In this document: piece after piece, positions 52,619 to 61,911 of the stretch
How positions within the stretch are numbered: the stretch's first letter is position 1
Layout: every line of letters starts with the position of its first letter
NCBI GenBank assembly: GCA_016867395.1
Contig: VGJS01000009.1
Span: 26,771 to 90,770, forward strand
DNA length: 64,000 nt
Source: Candidatus Handelsmanbacteria bacterium
Lineage (GTDB): Bacteria; Latescibacterota; UBA2968; UBA8231
Direction: 5' to 3'
Notes under the pieces: generated by a model
What the model saw: the letters and a program-made list of their open reading frames with translations, nothing else
Told to the model about the DNA's origin: nothing
Database searches by the model: none
Position numbers and translations under genes: made by a program

Positions 52619-54181
52619 TTAAAGTTTGAATCTTAGGGAGCGGCCAGGCAGGGGGCTGGGCAGGTCCTTCACCTCCTTGCTCTCGCGGATGATCTGCACG
52701 CCGTTGACGAAGACGTGGTCGATGCCGGTGCAGTACTGGTGCGGGTCCTGGTACGTGGCCCGGTCGGCCACGGCCTGTGGGTCGAAGACCACCACGTCGG
52801 CAAAGGCCCCTTCCTTTAGCAGGCCTCGGTCCTTGAGACCGAAGCGGCCGGCCGGGTGGGCGCTGAGCTTGTACACGGCGTCTTCGAGGGAGAACAGGTG
52901 ATGGTCGCGCACGCACGAGCCCAAAAGGCGGCCGGCCGAGCCGTACATGCGCGGGTGCACCGCCCCGTCGGGGAAGTAGATCCCGTCGGTGCCCATCATG
53001 TACTTCTCGTGGGCTAGAAAGGGGAAGACCAACTGGTCGTCGCCGTAGTGGAAGACCAGCAGTACGGCGAGGTGCTCCTCGATGAGCAGGTCGCACAGGG
53101 CGTCGGCGGCCGGCTTGCCCACTGCGGCCACGTAGTGAGCCAGGCTCTTGCCGAGGTAGCGGGAGTTCTCCTTGCCCGGCAGCCAGGCGATGAAGGTCTG
53201 GTCCAGTTTGTAAGTGGCCAGGCCGTGGGCGAAACGGGCGCGGATCTGCGGCTCCTTTAGGCGCGGCAGCACCCCCATCGGCCCTTCCTCCCAAACTTCG
53301 TAGGGCAGGATGAAGTTGAGCATGGTGGAACCGGGCAGATACGGGTACACGTCGAAGGAGAAGTCCACCTCCTGTACGGCGGTCTTGTCGATGTAGGAGA
53401 GGATGGCATCGATCTGCTCTGGGGTGGTGCCCTTAAGGTGGGAGATATGCACCGGCACCTTGGCGCGCCGGCCGATCTCCACCGCCTCCTTCACCCCTGC
53501 GAGGGTGCCCTTCCGGTAGCGCACGTGGGTGACGTACAGCCCGCCCTGGGCACTCATCGGGGCGCAGGCTTCGGCCAGTTCGGCGGTGGAGGCGAAGAAC
53601 TCGGAGAGATAGTCCAGGCCGGTGGAAACCCCCACCGCCCCCTCGGCCATGCCCTGTTCCACCATCCCCCGGATCTGGGACATCTGGAAATCGTCGGGGG
53701 CGGCGCGGCCGTACCCTTGGGCCAGCACCCGGACGTTGGCGTAGGGCAGGTGGGTGATGGCATTCTGGACGGAGCGCCCATTGAGGGCGGCCATGTATTC
53801 GCCCAGGCTCTGCCAGCCGGTGTATTCCTCGTAGAGCAGGGCGTTCAGGGCCCGCATGTAGAAGATCCAGTCGGGCGCCGTGTAGGGGTTGACCGGGGCG
53901 TAGGAGATGCCGTCGGCCATGATCACCTCGGTGGTGAAACCCTGGGTGGTCTTGGGCAGGAGGTGGGGGATCTTTAGCAGCCAGGCGTCGGAGTGGTTGT
54001 GTACATCCACGAAGCCGGGGGCAAGGATCTTGCCCTTCGCGTCCAAGCGTTGCCGGGCCTTTTCCCCCGACAGGTCGCCGATGCTGGCGACGCGGTCCCC
54101 CCGGATGCCCAGATCGAGGCGGCGGCGCGGGGCGCGGCTGCCGTCGATGAGATCGCCTTTCTCGATGATCAGGTCGTACAA
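52619..54181 (-). CDS. D-aminoacylase/N-acyl-D-amino-acid deacylase-type amidohydrolase
   Basis: A 520-aa amidohydrolase-superfamily enzyme. The metal His pair is in PGFVDVHNHSDA, a barrel Glu/His segment in KVPVHISHLKG, and the late metal Asp in YMMGTDGIYFP. Family members remove N-acyl groups from D-amino acids or act on dipeptidyl or ureido substrates. The start is TTG at 54181: AAGGAG is well placed, and the ATG just upstream is out of frame. With the DadA-like oxidase elsewhere, it suggests use of D-amino acids from cell-wall debris (inference). Confidence 0.88.
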   Translation of the reverse strand: MYDLIIEKGDLIDGSRAPRRRLDLGIRGDRVASIGDLSGEKARQRLDAKGKILAPGFVDVHNHSDAWLLKIPHLLPKTTQGFTTEVIMADGISYAPVNPYTAPDWIFYMRALNALLYEEYTGWQSLGEYMAALNGRSVQNAITHLPYANVRVLAQGYGRAAPDDFQMSQIRGMVEQGMAEGAVGVSTGLDYLSEFFASTAELAEACAPMSAQGGLYVTHVRYRKGTLAGVKEAVEIGRRAKVPVHISHLKGTTPEQIDAILSYIDKTAVQEVDFSFDVYPYLPGSTMLNFILPYEVWEEGPMGVLPRLKEPQIRARFAHGLATYKLDQTFIAWLPGKENSRYLGKSLAHYVAAVGKPAADALCDLLIEEHLAVLLVFHYGDDQLVFPFLAHEKYMMGTDGIYFPDGAVHPRMYGSAGRLLGSCVRDHHLFSLEDAVYKLSAHPAGRFGLKDRGLLKEGAFADVVVFDPQAVADRATYQDPHQYCTGIDHVFVNGVQIIRESKEVKDLPSPLPGRSLRFKL

Positions 54182-54197
54182 TGCATAGCTCCTTTTC

Positions 54198-55616
54198 TCA
54201 TAAAACCTCCACCTCCAGGTCGTCGAACCAAGTGGTGCCCGGCCCGTCTTGGCGCAGGATTAGGCACAGGGCGTTTACTGCCGGCGGGGGAGGCCCGGGG
54301 ATCTCTACCTGCACCCGGGTCCAGTCGTGGGTGCCCAATAGCTTTTGCGAGCAGACATAGGGGTAGCGCTCCGGATTGTACTCGTTGTGTACGTCCCAGC
54401 GCAGGGCCAGGCAAGAGCCCCGGCCACCCACTTTCTTGGTCTTGATATGGACCGAGACCCGAAAGCCGATGCCGGGGGTCCACTTCTGGGTCCAGGCCCC
54501 GTCCCCCTCGCGGTCCATGATCCACTCGCTGGGGCCGGCGCTTTCCTTGGCGATCATCAGCGAGTACTGGTCGCTACGACCAAGGTCGCGGCACCAGCGC
54601 GCCCCTTCTCCCTGGGGCAGCCAGGGCCAGGGATCGGTGGGGCCTTGGGTGGGCTCATCCAGGCGCTGGCCGCGGGCAAAGCTGCTCTGCCTTTCGTAAA
54701 GGGGCAGCTCGGTGCAGCCAGCGTACTCCACCTGAGGCACCGGCGCGGCGGCGGCCCGGAGCTGGCGGGCCATCTCGTCGGGGCAGAGGCGCACGCGAAA
54801 GCGCTCGCAGAGGGGGTGGTACAACTCGTCGCGGGTGTAGCGGGCCAAGAGGTGCAGGTCGTAGCCCCAGTTGCACACGCTCAGGGCGGTGCGGCCGCCG
54901 GTGGGCCCGACGAATTCAAAGGCCGGGTTGTTGCCCTCGTCGTAGGCCAGCACCAACAGGCCGCCCTCTTTAAAGGATTGGGGGCTGGGGATGCCAGTGG
55001 CCAGGTGGTTGAGGGGCATCTGCCAGACGGTCCCGTCGCCCTGCTCGGCCAGCAGGTGAGAGTAGCGCTTGCGCCACATGCCGGGGAACTCGACGGTGGG
55101 TCCGGGCGCGTCGCAGTACCAGGGATCGCTGTACTGGAGGGCCAGGTTGGGGCCGGAGCCGAACTCGCGGGGATTGTCGAAGACCTCGGGGCTGTGGATC
55201 TCGAGGTGGCAGGCAAAGTCGTAGACGTAGGAGCCCAGGCCCTCGTCGTAGTCGAGGGTGAGCACCCGCCGCGAGGTGGCCACTCCGCCCGGCTCGCGGC
55301 TGAGAAGGGTCAGCACCAGTTGTTCGCTCTCGTGCCCCTCCACCCACAGATCCACCAGTTCAGAGGTCACAAGGGTGCGCAGATTCCAGAAAAGCTGCAC
55401 CCCGGCGACCAGGGGCCGGCCCTTGGGCGCGAGCTTCATCTGGCGCAGTTCCAGCGGCTTGAGGTTTTGATTGAAGTACCGTAAGTTTTGCTCCGGTTGA
55501 TCGACGGTGGCCCGCGTCAGGCAGGCGATGGGCTCCTCGCCGTCGCAGAGCCACTGCTCGCCGGCGCAGGCGCCCCCGGCGGTGCGCAGGGCGAAGGTCG
55601 GGCGGTGCGGCATCAT
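54198..55616 (-). CDS. Unknown 472-aa protein with C-terminal beta-sandwich-like region
   Basis: I do not recognise this protein. It has no signal peptide or membrane helix. The N-terminal region (about 30-330) is rich in Trp, Tyr and acidic residues with [17 protein letters not shown] and [19 protein letters not shown]. The last 130 residues ([19 protein letters not shown] to [15 protein letters not shown]) look like a carbohydrate-binding jelly-roll, since the closing TWFDDLEV is common in such modules. It lies 16 bases ahead of the amidohydrolase and starts only 12 bases from the divergent MoxR-type gene. An enzyme or binding protein for a glycan is the best guess. Confidence 0.65.
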   Translation of the reverse strand: MMPHRPTFALRTAGGACAGEQWLCDGEEPIACLTRATVDQPEQNLRYFNQNLKPLELRQMKLAPKGRPLVAGVQLFWNLRTLVTSELVDLWVEGHESEQLVLTLLSREPGGVATSRRVLTLDYDEGLGSYVYDFACHLEIHSPEVFDNPREFGSGPNLALQYSDPWYCDAPGPTVEFPGMWRKRYSHLLAEQGDGTVWQMPLNHLATGIPSPQSFKEGGLLVLAYDEGNNPAFEFVGPTGGRTALSVCNWGYDLHLLARYTRDELYHPLCERFRVRLCPDEMARQLRAAAAPVPQVEYAGCTELPLYERQSSFARGQRLDEPTQGPTDPWPWLPQGEGARWCRDLGRSDQYSLMIAKESAGPSEWIMDREGDGAWTQKWTPGIGFRVSVHIKTKKVGGRGSCLALRWDVHNEYNPERYPYVCSQKLLGTHDWTRVQVEIPGPPPPAVNALCLILRQDGPGTTWFDDLEVEVL

Positions 55617-55628
55617 CGCTTTCTCGGG

Positions 55629-56660
55629 ATGGGCAGAGGGGGACAGGGGCGTAAAACAGGCACAAAATACCGACTGGAGGAGATTCTGGCAAGGAGGCGG
55701 ACAGCCACAGCCGAGGCACCCGGCGCGGCGGTTATAGACGGGGTGGAACTACAGCTCAGCCGGCCGGCGCCCCTGGACCAGGAGTGGATCGGCCAGGCCG
55801 AGGCCCTGCGCGAGTTGCTGGCTTGCTGGCTGATGGTGGATGCCCGGGATCTGCCTCTCACCCCAAGGTTGGTCGGGCCGCCCGGCATCGGCAAGACCAC
55901 CCTCGGCATGGCCGCGGCCCGGCGGCGCCGGCAGGAACTCTACCTCTACCAGTGTACCAGCGACACCCGGCCCGAGGATCTGCTGGTCACCCCGGTGCTG
56001 GCCGAGTCGGGCCGCATCGCCTACCACGCCTCGCCCCTGGTAACGGCCATGCTGCGCGGGGGGGTCTGCGTGCTGGACGAGGGCAACCGCATGAACGAGA
56101 AGAGCTGGGCCTCCCTGGCTCCGCTTCTGGATCACCGACGCTATGCCGAGTCGGTGATTGCCGGCATCACCATCCCGGCCCACGCGGACTTCCGCTGCTG
56201 CGTCACCATGAACGACGACGAGTCCACCTACGAGGTGCCCGACTACATCCTCTCCCGCCTGCAACCCACACTGGAGGTGGGATTCCCTAACCGCGCCGAC
56301 GAACTGGCCATCCTCCGCTACCACTTGCCCTTTGCCGAGTCCCAGCTTCTGGCCATGACCGTCGAGTTCCTTCAGCGCTCCCACGCCCTGGACCTCGAAT
56401 TCTCGCCCCGCGACGGCATTCACATTATCCGGTACGCCCTCAAGCGTTTGGCCCAGCAGGAGGGCCATCCCCTGGCCGCGGACCGGGCCTGGCAGGAGTC
56501 GGTGGAGCGGGTGCTGGGGCCGGATGCCCTGGACCTGGAGCGCATCGCCCAGGAGCGGCGCTATGCCCTCGGGGAGGAGCCCGAGCCCAAAGGCATGGAG
56601 GATTTCTTCTTCGAGGAGGACGACCCCCTGCGGCCGGGGCGGGACGACGAGTCCAACTGA
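55629..56660 (+). CDS. MoxR-type AAA+ ATPase
   Basis: A predicted 343-aa AAA+ chaperone-like ATPase. Walker A is [12 protein letters not shown], the post-Walker segment [16 protein letters not shown], Walker [13 protein letters not shown] (the family has DE-x-N-R), and sensor-region [23 protein letters not shown]. These mark the MoxR/RavA branch, whose members usually remodel VWA-domain partners. No VWA gene is nearby. The next gene, three bases downstream, encodes an unrelated 611-aa protein. The first 40 residues are poor, and the start is uncertain: ATG at 55629 lacks a ribosome site, and a later GTG near 55741 is possible. Confidence 0.82.
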   Translation: MGRGGQGRKTGTKYRLEEILARRRTATAEAPGAAVIDGVELQLSRPAPLDQEWIGQAEALRELLACWLMVDARDLPLTPRLVGPPGIGKTTLGMAAARRRRQELYLYQCTSDTRPEDLLVTPVLAESGRIAYHASPLVTAMLRGGVCVLDEGNRMNEKSWASLAPLLDHRRYAESVIAGITIPAHADFRCCVTMNDDESTYEVPDYILSRLQPTLEVGFPNRADELAILRYHLPFAESQLLAMTVEFLQRSHALDLEFSPRDGIHIIRYALKRLAQQEGHPLAADRAWQESVERVLGPDALDLERIAQERRYALGEEPEPKGMEDFFFEEDDPLRPGRDDESN

Positions 56661-56663
56661 GCC

Positions 56664-58499
56664 GTGAACCCCCTACTCGAACTGAGTCCCCGCCTCTGGG
56701 TGCTGCCGGTGGTGTACGGCAGTGGCGACTTTGCCCTGGAGGTGCGCCGCCGCCTGCGCGGCCAATCTTTCGACTGTCTTGCGCTGCCCCTGCCGCCCTC
56801 CTTTGCCGGCCCGGTCGAAGACGGCGTGGGTCTGCTGCCCCGGATCACGGTGGCCCTGCAGGCCGAACCTGACCTGGAAGGGGCCTACAGCCTGGTGCCC
56901 ATCGATCCCTGCCAGGGGGTGATCGCCGCCCTGCGCCACGCTCTGGAGCAGGGGGTGGACCGGGCCTGGATCGACTTGGAGGTCCCTTCCTACGAGCCGC
57001 CCCAGATCCCGCTGCCCGACCCCTTTGCCCTCAAGCAGCTCTCCCTCGAAAAGTACCTGGCGGCGCTACTGCCCTCCTTGCCGGCCCCTCCCGAGCGCAG
57101 CCAGCGCCTGGAGCGCCTGCGCTACATGGCCTACCAGCTCCACTGCCTCGAACTGGAGTACGAGCGCGTCGTCTTTGTCTGCGCCGCGGCGGACTGGCCC
57201 TGGGTGAGGCAGGCGTACCGCGCCCGCGCCCCCTTTGTCCAACCCTATCCCACCCCCGAATTGGTGCAGTTGTGCGGGGTGGCCGAGGAGAGCGTGTACT
57301 TCGGCTTGGGGGAGTTGCCCTTCCTCACCCATCTCTACGAACACCGCCGCGCCGAGTTGATGGGGGAGAAATCTCTCGGGGTGGACGGGGTCAAGGCGCT
57401 CCTGCTGGAGGCCAGGGACGCCTGGGTCTACGAGCAAGAGTTGGCCCGGCCCTGGCTGACGCCCCAGTGCCTGGGACTGCTGCTGCGGTACGTGCGCAAC
57501 CTCACCTTGATGGAGGGCCGGCTGGCCCCCGACCTCTACAACCTGGGCCTGGCGGCCAAGCAGGTGGTGGGCGACGACTTTGCCCTGGTTCTTATCGAGG
57601 TAGCCCGCGAGTACCCGCCCCAGCGCATGCCCTCGGCCCTGGAGGAGTTGCGTCTGGGCATGGGCAAACTGATGGACCTGGACGGCCAGGTGCGCCCGTT
57701 CAAGGATCGCCTGCAGGGGGCGCCGCGCCAGTGGCGTGCCCTGCCGCTGCGGCCGCAGCCCCCGCCCCCCCAGCAGGAGGGCTGGGCGGCCCAGTGGGAC
57801 CCGTACGGCCAGTGCTCCTATCCCCCCGAGGACCGGCGCATCGAGAGCTTCCAGCAACATGTGCGGGCCCAGGCCCGGGTGCTCCTTGGGGAGCAGCAGG
57901 CCCGGGTGGAGAAGTTCACCGCCTCCCTCAAGGACGGGCTGGACATGCGCGAGACCTTGCGCAACTGGCACCGGGGGGGGCTGTTCGTGCGCGAGATCCC
58001 GCCGACCCGGGGGCAGATCGAGATCGCCGTGCTGCTCTTCGACAGCCCGGCCCGGCCCGACCGCTATACCTGGCGCACTACCTGGTATGCCGAGCACGGG
58101 GAGGAATCCACCCTCTGCTTCTACGCCACGCCCTTCATCGGGAACATGGTGGGGCCGGGCATCGGCCAGGCGGTGTACGGGGGTTGTTTCTTTCTCTATC
58201 CGCCCCGCCCCATCCCCGACGTGTGGGCCGACGAGCGCTTTGCCTTTGCCCGGACCCTGGAGGAACGGCTGCTGGCCGGGGCCCTGTACCATTCGGCCGA
58301 GGCGCGGGTGGCCCTGGTGGCCCCGCACCCGCCCCTGGCCGGGTGGCGGCAACTGGCCCGCCGCTTTGGCCGGCAACTGGTCTATATCCCGCTCAAGCGC
58401 TTCTCGCCCTCCACGGTAGATCGGCTGCGCCGCTTCCATGTGCTCAACACCAAGGAGGTGCGCTCCTACGCCTCGCGCTTCATCCGGGATTTGCGCTAA
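56664..58499 (+). CDS. Unknown 611-aa protein paired with the MoxR ATPase
   Basis: I do not recognise this protein. It starts at GTG (VNPLLELSPRLWVLPVVYGSGDFALEVRRRL), cytosolic, no helices or signal. The first 130 residues look like an alpha/beta unit with VVYGSGD and SLVPIDPCQG, faintly like TraB/EreA or DUF5682-type families, which also occur beside MoxR ATPases; that link is a guess. The middle (about 130-340) is helical. A Pro/Gln linker sits at about 355-380, and a C-terminal domain (about 430-611) has WYAEHGEESTLCFYATPFIG, MVGPGIGQAVYGGCFFLYP and YIPLKRFSPSTVDRLRRFH. Three bases separate it from the ATPase, so both act together. Confidence 0.7.
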   Translation: MNPLLELSPRLWVLPVVYGSGDFALEVRRRLRGQSFDCLALPLPPSFAGPVEDGVGLLPRITVALQAEPDLEGAYSLVPIDPCQGVIAALRHALEQGVDRAWIDLEVPSYEPPQIPLPDPFALKQLSLEKYLAALLPSLPAPPERSQRLERLRYMAYQLHCLELEYERVVFVCAAADWPWVRQAYRARAPFVQPYPTPELVQLCGVAEESVYFGLGELPFLTHLYEHRRAELMGEKSLGVDGVKALLLEARDAWVYEQELARPWLTPQCLGLLLRYVRNLTLMEGRLAPDLYNLGLAAKQVVGDDFALVLIEVAREYPPQRMPSALEELRLGMGKLMDLDGQVRPFKDRLQGAPRQWRALPLRPQPPPPQQEGWAAQWDPYGQCSYPPEDRRIESFQQHVRAQARVLLGEQQARVEKFTASLKDGLDMRETLRNWHRGGLFVREIPPTRGQIEIAVLLFDSPARPDRYTWRTTWYAEHGEESTLCFYATPFIGNMVGPGIGQAVYGGCFFLYPPRPIPDVWADERFAFARTLEERLLAGALYHSAEARVALVAPHPPLAGWRQLARRFGRQLVYIPLKRFSPSTVDRLRRFHVLNTKEVRSYASRFIRDLR

Positions 58500-58553
58500 A
58501 CTGTGAATGCGGTCCGTGGGGTGCCCACTCCGGCGCCTCTGCAGTCCCGGTCC

Positions 58554-58579
58554 CGCGACACCATATTGATGGTGTCGCG
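58554..58579. terminator. Hairpin 1 in copy E, possible terminator of the MoxR unit
   Basis: An 11-bp perfect stem, CGCGACACCAT paired with ATGGTGTCGCG, with loop ATTG, starts 55 bases after the 611-aa gene stop. There is no T-tract, so intrinsic termination is uncertain. Confidence 0.5.
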
Positions 58580-58601
58580 CCCATCTCATCCCCTCCGGCC
58601 C

Positions 58602-58630
58602 CGCAACGCCCCATACGGTGGGGCGTTGCG
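58602..58630. repeat. Hairpin 2 in copy E
   Basis: A 12-bp perfect stem, CGCAACGCCCCA paired with TGGGGCGTTGCG, with loop TACGG. It is the intact form of the palindrome at 5467-5495. Confidence 0.8.
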
Positions 58631-58822
58631 CCCCCTCGCTCCATAAACTACGCTTCCCCTTTTCCCAACCCTGCGGACCTGCCCCCCGCCTCTCCCCCAG
58701 AGACGCCTCCGGAGCACTCCCACGTCCCGCCCGCCAGGGTCATCTCCCCGCCGCTTGACAGGCCCAGGGCGTTTTTCCACCTTTCACCCCTGAACGCTCC
58801 ACCCTTCGCCGAAAGGACCTGC

Positions 58823-59656
58823 GTGCGCATCGTCGATCCCCACGTACACATCTGGAAAAACGATCCGGCCTACCCCTGGGCCCCCGAGACCACCAACCCT
58901 CCCGCTGAAGACTACACACCTGAGATGTTGCTGACAGCGATGGCCGCCGGCGGGGTGGACCTCACGGTGCTGGTGCAGGTGATCTACTACCGCTGGGACA
59001 ACAATTATGTGGCCGATGCCATCGCCCATTACCCGGAGAAGTTCATGGCCGTGGGCCGGGTCAACCCGCTTGATCCGGCGGCGCCCGACCACCTGAGCCG
59101 CTGGGTGGAGGAGAAGGGTCTCCACGGGGTACGGCTGAGCCCCTCCACCGACGCCTCGGGGGACTGGTTTAAAGGGCCGCTGATGCCGCCCATCCTCTCG
59201 CGGGCGCAGCAACTAAAGGTGCCCTTCCTGCTTTTGACCGGGGCTTCGCGCCTGGCAGACCTGGTGCCCCTGCTTGAAATGCACCCGGACCTTGACGTGG
59301 TCATCGACCACATGGCCGACTGCCAGCCCGGCGACGCGGCGGGCCGCCGGTTGCTCCTGGCCCTGGCCCGCTATCCGCGAGTACACGTTAAGATCAGCCA
59401 CACCTGGTCCCTTTCCAAAGAGGCGTACCCCTGGAAGGACACCCACGGCCTGGTGGAGGAGGTATATCAGCACTTTGGCGCCCAGCGCCTCATGTGGGGC
59501 ACGGACTGGCCCATGTGCCTGGCCAAGGCCCCGTACTCCCAGCCCCTCTCGGTGGTGCGCGAGGAGATGAAGTTCATCGCCCCGCAGGATCTGGAGTGGG
59601 TGCTGGGAAAGACGGCATTGAAATTGTGGCCTTTTGACAAGAAGGTTAAGGGATGA
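58823..59656 (+). CDS. Amidohydrolase 2-family TIM-barrel hydrolase/lactonase
   Basis: A 277-aa amidohydrolase of the 2-pyrone-4,6-dicarboxylate lactonase-like group. It starts at GTG (VRIVDPHVHIWKNDP) after AAAGGA, with the metal HxH motif at residues 7-9, barrel His in VVIDHMADC, further His in KISHTWS and the metal Asp in MWGTDWPM. These enzymes hydrolyse sugar lactones or decarboxylate acids. It leads a four-gene unit with Gfo/Idh/MocA, TrpB2-like and KdgK-like genes, and overlaps the second by ATGA. A lactonase role for a sugar-acid route is plausible. Confidence 0.87.
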   Translation: MRIVDPHVHIWKNDPAYPWAPETTNPPAEDYTPEMLLTAMAAGGVDLTVLVQVIYYRWDNNYVADAIAHYPEKFMAVGRVNPLDPAAPDHLSRWVEEKGLHGVRLSPSTDASGDWFKGPLMPPILSRAQQLKVPFLLLTGASRLADLVPLLEMHPDLDVVIDHMADCQPGDAAGRRLLLALARYPRVHVKISHTWSLSKEAYPWKDTHGLVEEVYQHFGAQRLMWGTDWPMCLAKAPYSQPLSVVREEMKFIAPQDLEWVLGKTALKLWPFDKKVKG

Positions 59657-60519
59657 GGATCGGCATCATCGGGGCGGAGAACAGCCATACCGTGTCCATC
59701 GCCACGGTGGTCAACGTCGAGAAGCGCATCCGGGGCGCCCAGGTTACCAGCGTCTGGGGCGAGACCAGGGCCTTTGCCCTTAAGGCCGCCGAGGCCGGCC
59801 AGATCCCGCTGATTGTCAGGAACCCGGCGGACCTGATCGGCCAGGTAGATGGGGCGGTGGTGGATCACCGGCACGGGAAATTCCACCTGCCGGCGGCCTG
59901 GCCCCTATTGGAAGCGAAGATCCCCCTCTTCATCGACAAGCCCTTCTGCTATCGCCTGTCCGAGGGGAAACGCTTCCTGGCCAGGGCCGCACAATTGAAG
60001 GTGCCGGTCTGCTCCTTCTCCACCCTGCCCAAGCAGGAGTCCTTCCGCGCACTGAAGAAGGAGGCGCGGCAGGTGGGGAAGATCCATGCGGTGATCAGCT
60101 CCGGGCCCTGCGACATCAAATCCAAGTGGGGCGGGATCTTCTTCTATGGCATCCACCAGGTGGACATGGTGCTGCGCCTTTTGGGCTGCAAACTGCAACA
60201 CGCCCAGGTGGTGAAAGGAACCGGCAAAAACCACGAGGCCGTGTTGAGCTTTGCCGATGGCGCGGTGGCGGTGATGAACCTGATCGGCGGGGGCGGGGCG
60301 GCCTTCCACCTCAGCGTCATCGGCGAGAAGGGCCGGCTGGATCGGGCCATCAGCTACGACCAGAGCCCGTACCTGACCGGGGTGCGGGAGTTCACCGGGA
60401 TGTTCAGAAGCGGCAAGAGCCCGGAGACCGCCCAGAGCATGTTGGCCCCGGTGGCCGCCCTGGAGGCATTGGAGCAGTCGGTGAAGAGCGGGCGGCGGGT
60501 GAAGGTCCCCTTACACTAG
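59653..60519 (+). CDS. Gfo/Idh/MocA-family oxidoreductase (short form)
   Basis: A 288-aa protein. The N-terminus [20 protein letters not shown] is a non-canonical Rossmann loop, similar in style to the one at 27905. The Lys-Pro motif is in [12 protein letters not shown], and the substrate domain has [16 protein letters not shown] with the conserved His. At 288 residues it lacks part of the usual beta-sheet domain. Substrate unknown; the operon suggests a sugar or sugar acid. Confidence 0.8.
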   Translation: MRIGIIGAENSHTVSIATVVNVEKRIRGAQVTSVWGETRAFALKAAEAGQIPLIVRNPADLIGQVDGAVVDHRHGKFHLPAAWPLLEAKIPLFIDKPFCYRLSEGKRFLARAAQLKVPVCSFSTLPKQESFRALKKEARQVGKIHAVISSGPCDIKSKWGGIFFYGIHQVDMVLRLLGCKLQHAQVVKGTGKNHEAVLSFADGAVAVMNLIGGGGAAFHLSVIGEKGRLDRAISYDQSPYLTGVREFTGMFRSGKSPETAQSMLAPVAALEALEQSVKSGRRVKVPLH

Positions 60520-60529
60520 AGAGGTAATC

Positions 60530-61900
60530 ATGCAAGCGACCAAGATCCTCCTAAGCGACGCCGAGATCCCCACCCGCTGGTACAATATCCAGGCCGACCT
60601 CAAGACCCCCATGCCCCCGCCCCTGCACCCAGGGACCAAGGAGCCGGTGGGGCCCGAGGCCCTGGCCCCCCTCTTCCCGATGGCCCTGATCGAGCAGGAG
60701 GTGTCGCAGGAGCGCTGGATCGAGATCCCCGACGAGGTGCGCAGCCTGTACGCCCTGTGGCGGCCCAGCCCCCTGTACCGGGCGCGGCGCCTGGAAAAGG
60801 TTCTCGATACTACGGCGCGTATCTACTACAAGTGGGAGGGGGTGAGCCCCACGGGCAGCCATAAGCCGAATACCGCCGTGGCCCAGGCGTATTACAACAA
60901 GCAGGAGGGGATCAAACGGCTGACCACCGAGACCGGCGCCGGCCAGTGGGGCACGGCCCTCTCTTTTGCCTGCCAGTTCTTCGGCCTGGAGTGCCAGGTC
61001 TACATGGTGCGGGTCAGCTTTGAGCAGAAGCCCTACCGCAAGGCGGTGATGGAGCTGTACGGGGGCAAGGTGCTACCCAGCCCCAGCCCGCAGACCGCCG
61101 CGGGCCGCAAGATCCTGGCCGCCGATCTCGACTCGCCCGGCTCCCTCGGCATTGCCATCTCCGAGGCGGTGGAGGACGCGGCCAGCCGCGAGGATACCCA
61201 CTATGCCCTCGGCTCGGTGCTCAACCACGTCCTGCTCCACCAGAGCATCATCGGGCTGGAGGCCGAAGCGCAGCTGCAAAAGGCCGGCGAGGCCCTGCCC
61301 GACGTGGTGGTGGGCTGCTTTGGCGGGGGCTCCAACTTTGCCGGCTTTGCCTTCCCCTTCCTGCGCCACCGGCTCATCGGCGACAAACGCGACATCAGGG
61401 TGGTGGCCTGCGAGCCGGCCAGTTGCCCCAGCCTCACCAAGGGGGAGTACCGCTACGATTTTGGCGACGCGGTGGGCATGACCCCGCTTTTGCCCATGCA
61501 CACACTGGGCCACGGTTTTGTGCCGGCCAAGATCCACGCCGGCGGCCTGCGCTACCACGGGGCCGCCCCCCTGGTCAGCCATGTCCTGCACGCGAGGGAG
61601 ATTGAGGCGGTGGCCTACCACCAGTTGGAGTGCTTCGACAGCGGGGTGCTCTTTGCCCGCAGCGAGGGGATCGTGCCGGCCCCGGAGGCAACGCATGTGA
61701 TCAAGGGGGCCATCGACGAGGCCCTGCGCTGCCGGGAGAGCGGGGAGGAGAAGGTGATCGCCTTCAACCTGTGCGGCCACGGCCACTTCGACATGGGGGC
61801 GTACCAGGCGTACTTTGCCGGCCAGCTCCAGCAGCACGAGTTCACCGACCAGATGCTTGAGGAGAATATGAAACAGTTGGCGGGTATGCCGACTTTGTAG
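60530..61900 (+). CDS. trpB2: TrpB-like PLP enzyme (TrpB2 class)
   Basis: A 456-aa tryptophan-synthase-beta-like enzyme of the longer TrpB2 class. The PLP Lys is in [14 protein letters not shown], phosphate loop in [14 protein letters not shown], catalytic-Glu region in [10 protein letters not shown], and the ending [16 protein letters not shown] is diagnostic of TrpB2. It makes tryptophan from indole and serine, or acts as a serine deaminase-like or orphan enzyme. No trpA is nearby, and the neighbours are sugar-acid genes, so biosynthetic use is not certain. Confidence 0.9.
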   Translation: MQATKILLSDAEIPTRWYNIQADLKTPMPPPLHPGTKEPVGPEALAPLFPMALIEQEVSQERWIEIPDEVRSLYALWRPSPLYRARRLEKVLDTTARIYYKWEGVSPTGSHKPNTAVAQAYYNKQEGIKRLTTETGAGQWGTALSFACQFFGLECQVYMVRVSFEQKPYRKAVMELYGGKVLPSPSPQTAAGRKILAADLDSPGSLGIAISEAVEDAASREDTHYALGSVLNHVLLHQSIIGLEAEAQLQKAGEALPDVVVGCFGGGSNFAGFAFPFLRHRLIGDKRDIRVVACEPASCPSLTKGEYRYDFGDAVGMTPLLPMHTLGHGFVPAKIHAGGLRYHGAAPLVSHVLHAREIEAVAYHQLECFDSGVLFARSEGIVPAPEATHVIKGAIDEALRCRESGEEKVIAFNLCGHGHFDMGAYQAYFAGQLQQHEFTDQMLEENMKQLAGMPTL

Positions 61901-61911
61901 AGGAGAGGAAA

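Larger units (their letters stand above)
58510..58755 (+). repeat. Dispersed intergenic repeat, copy E
   Basis: Non-coding 323-base gap, mostly repeat. The head GTCCGTGGGGTGCCCACTCC (58512-58531) weakly matches A and B. Two strong hairpins follow, of which the second is shared with copy A. CTCCGGAGCACTCC resembles the CCACTCC piece of A and D. The tail CGCCAGGGTCATCTCCCCGC then CGC (58732-58754) matches A and B. The last 70 bases before the next gene are leader. Confidence 0.6.
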
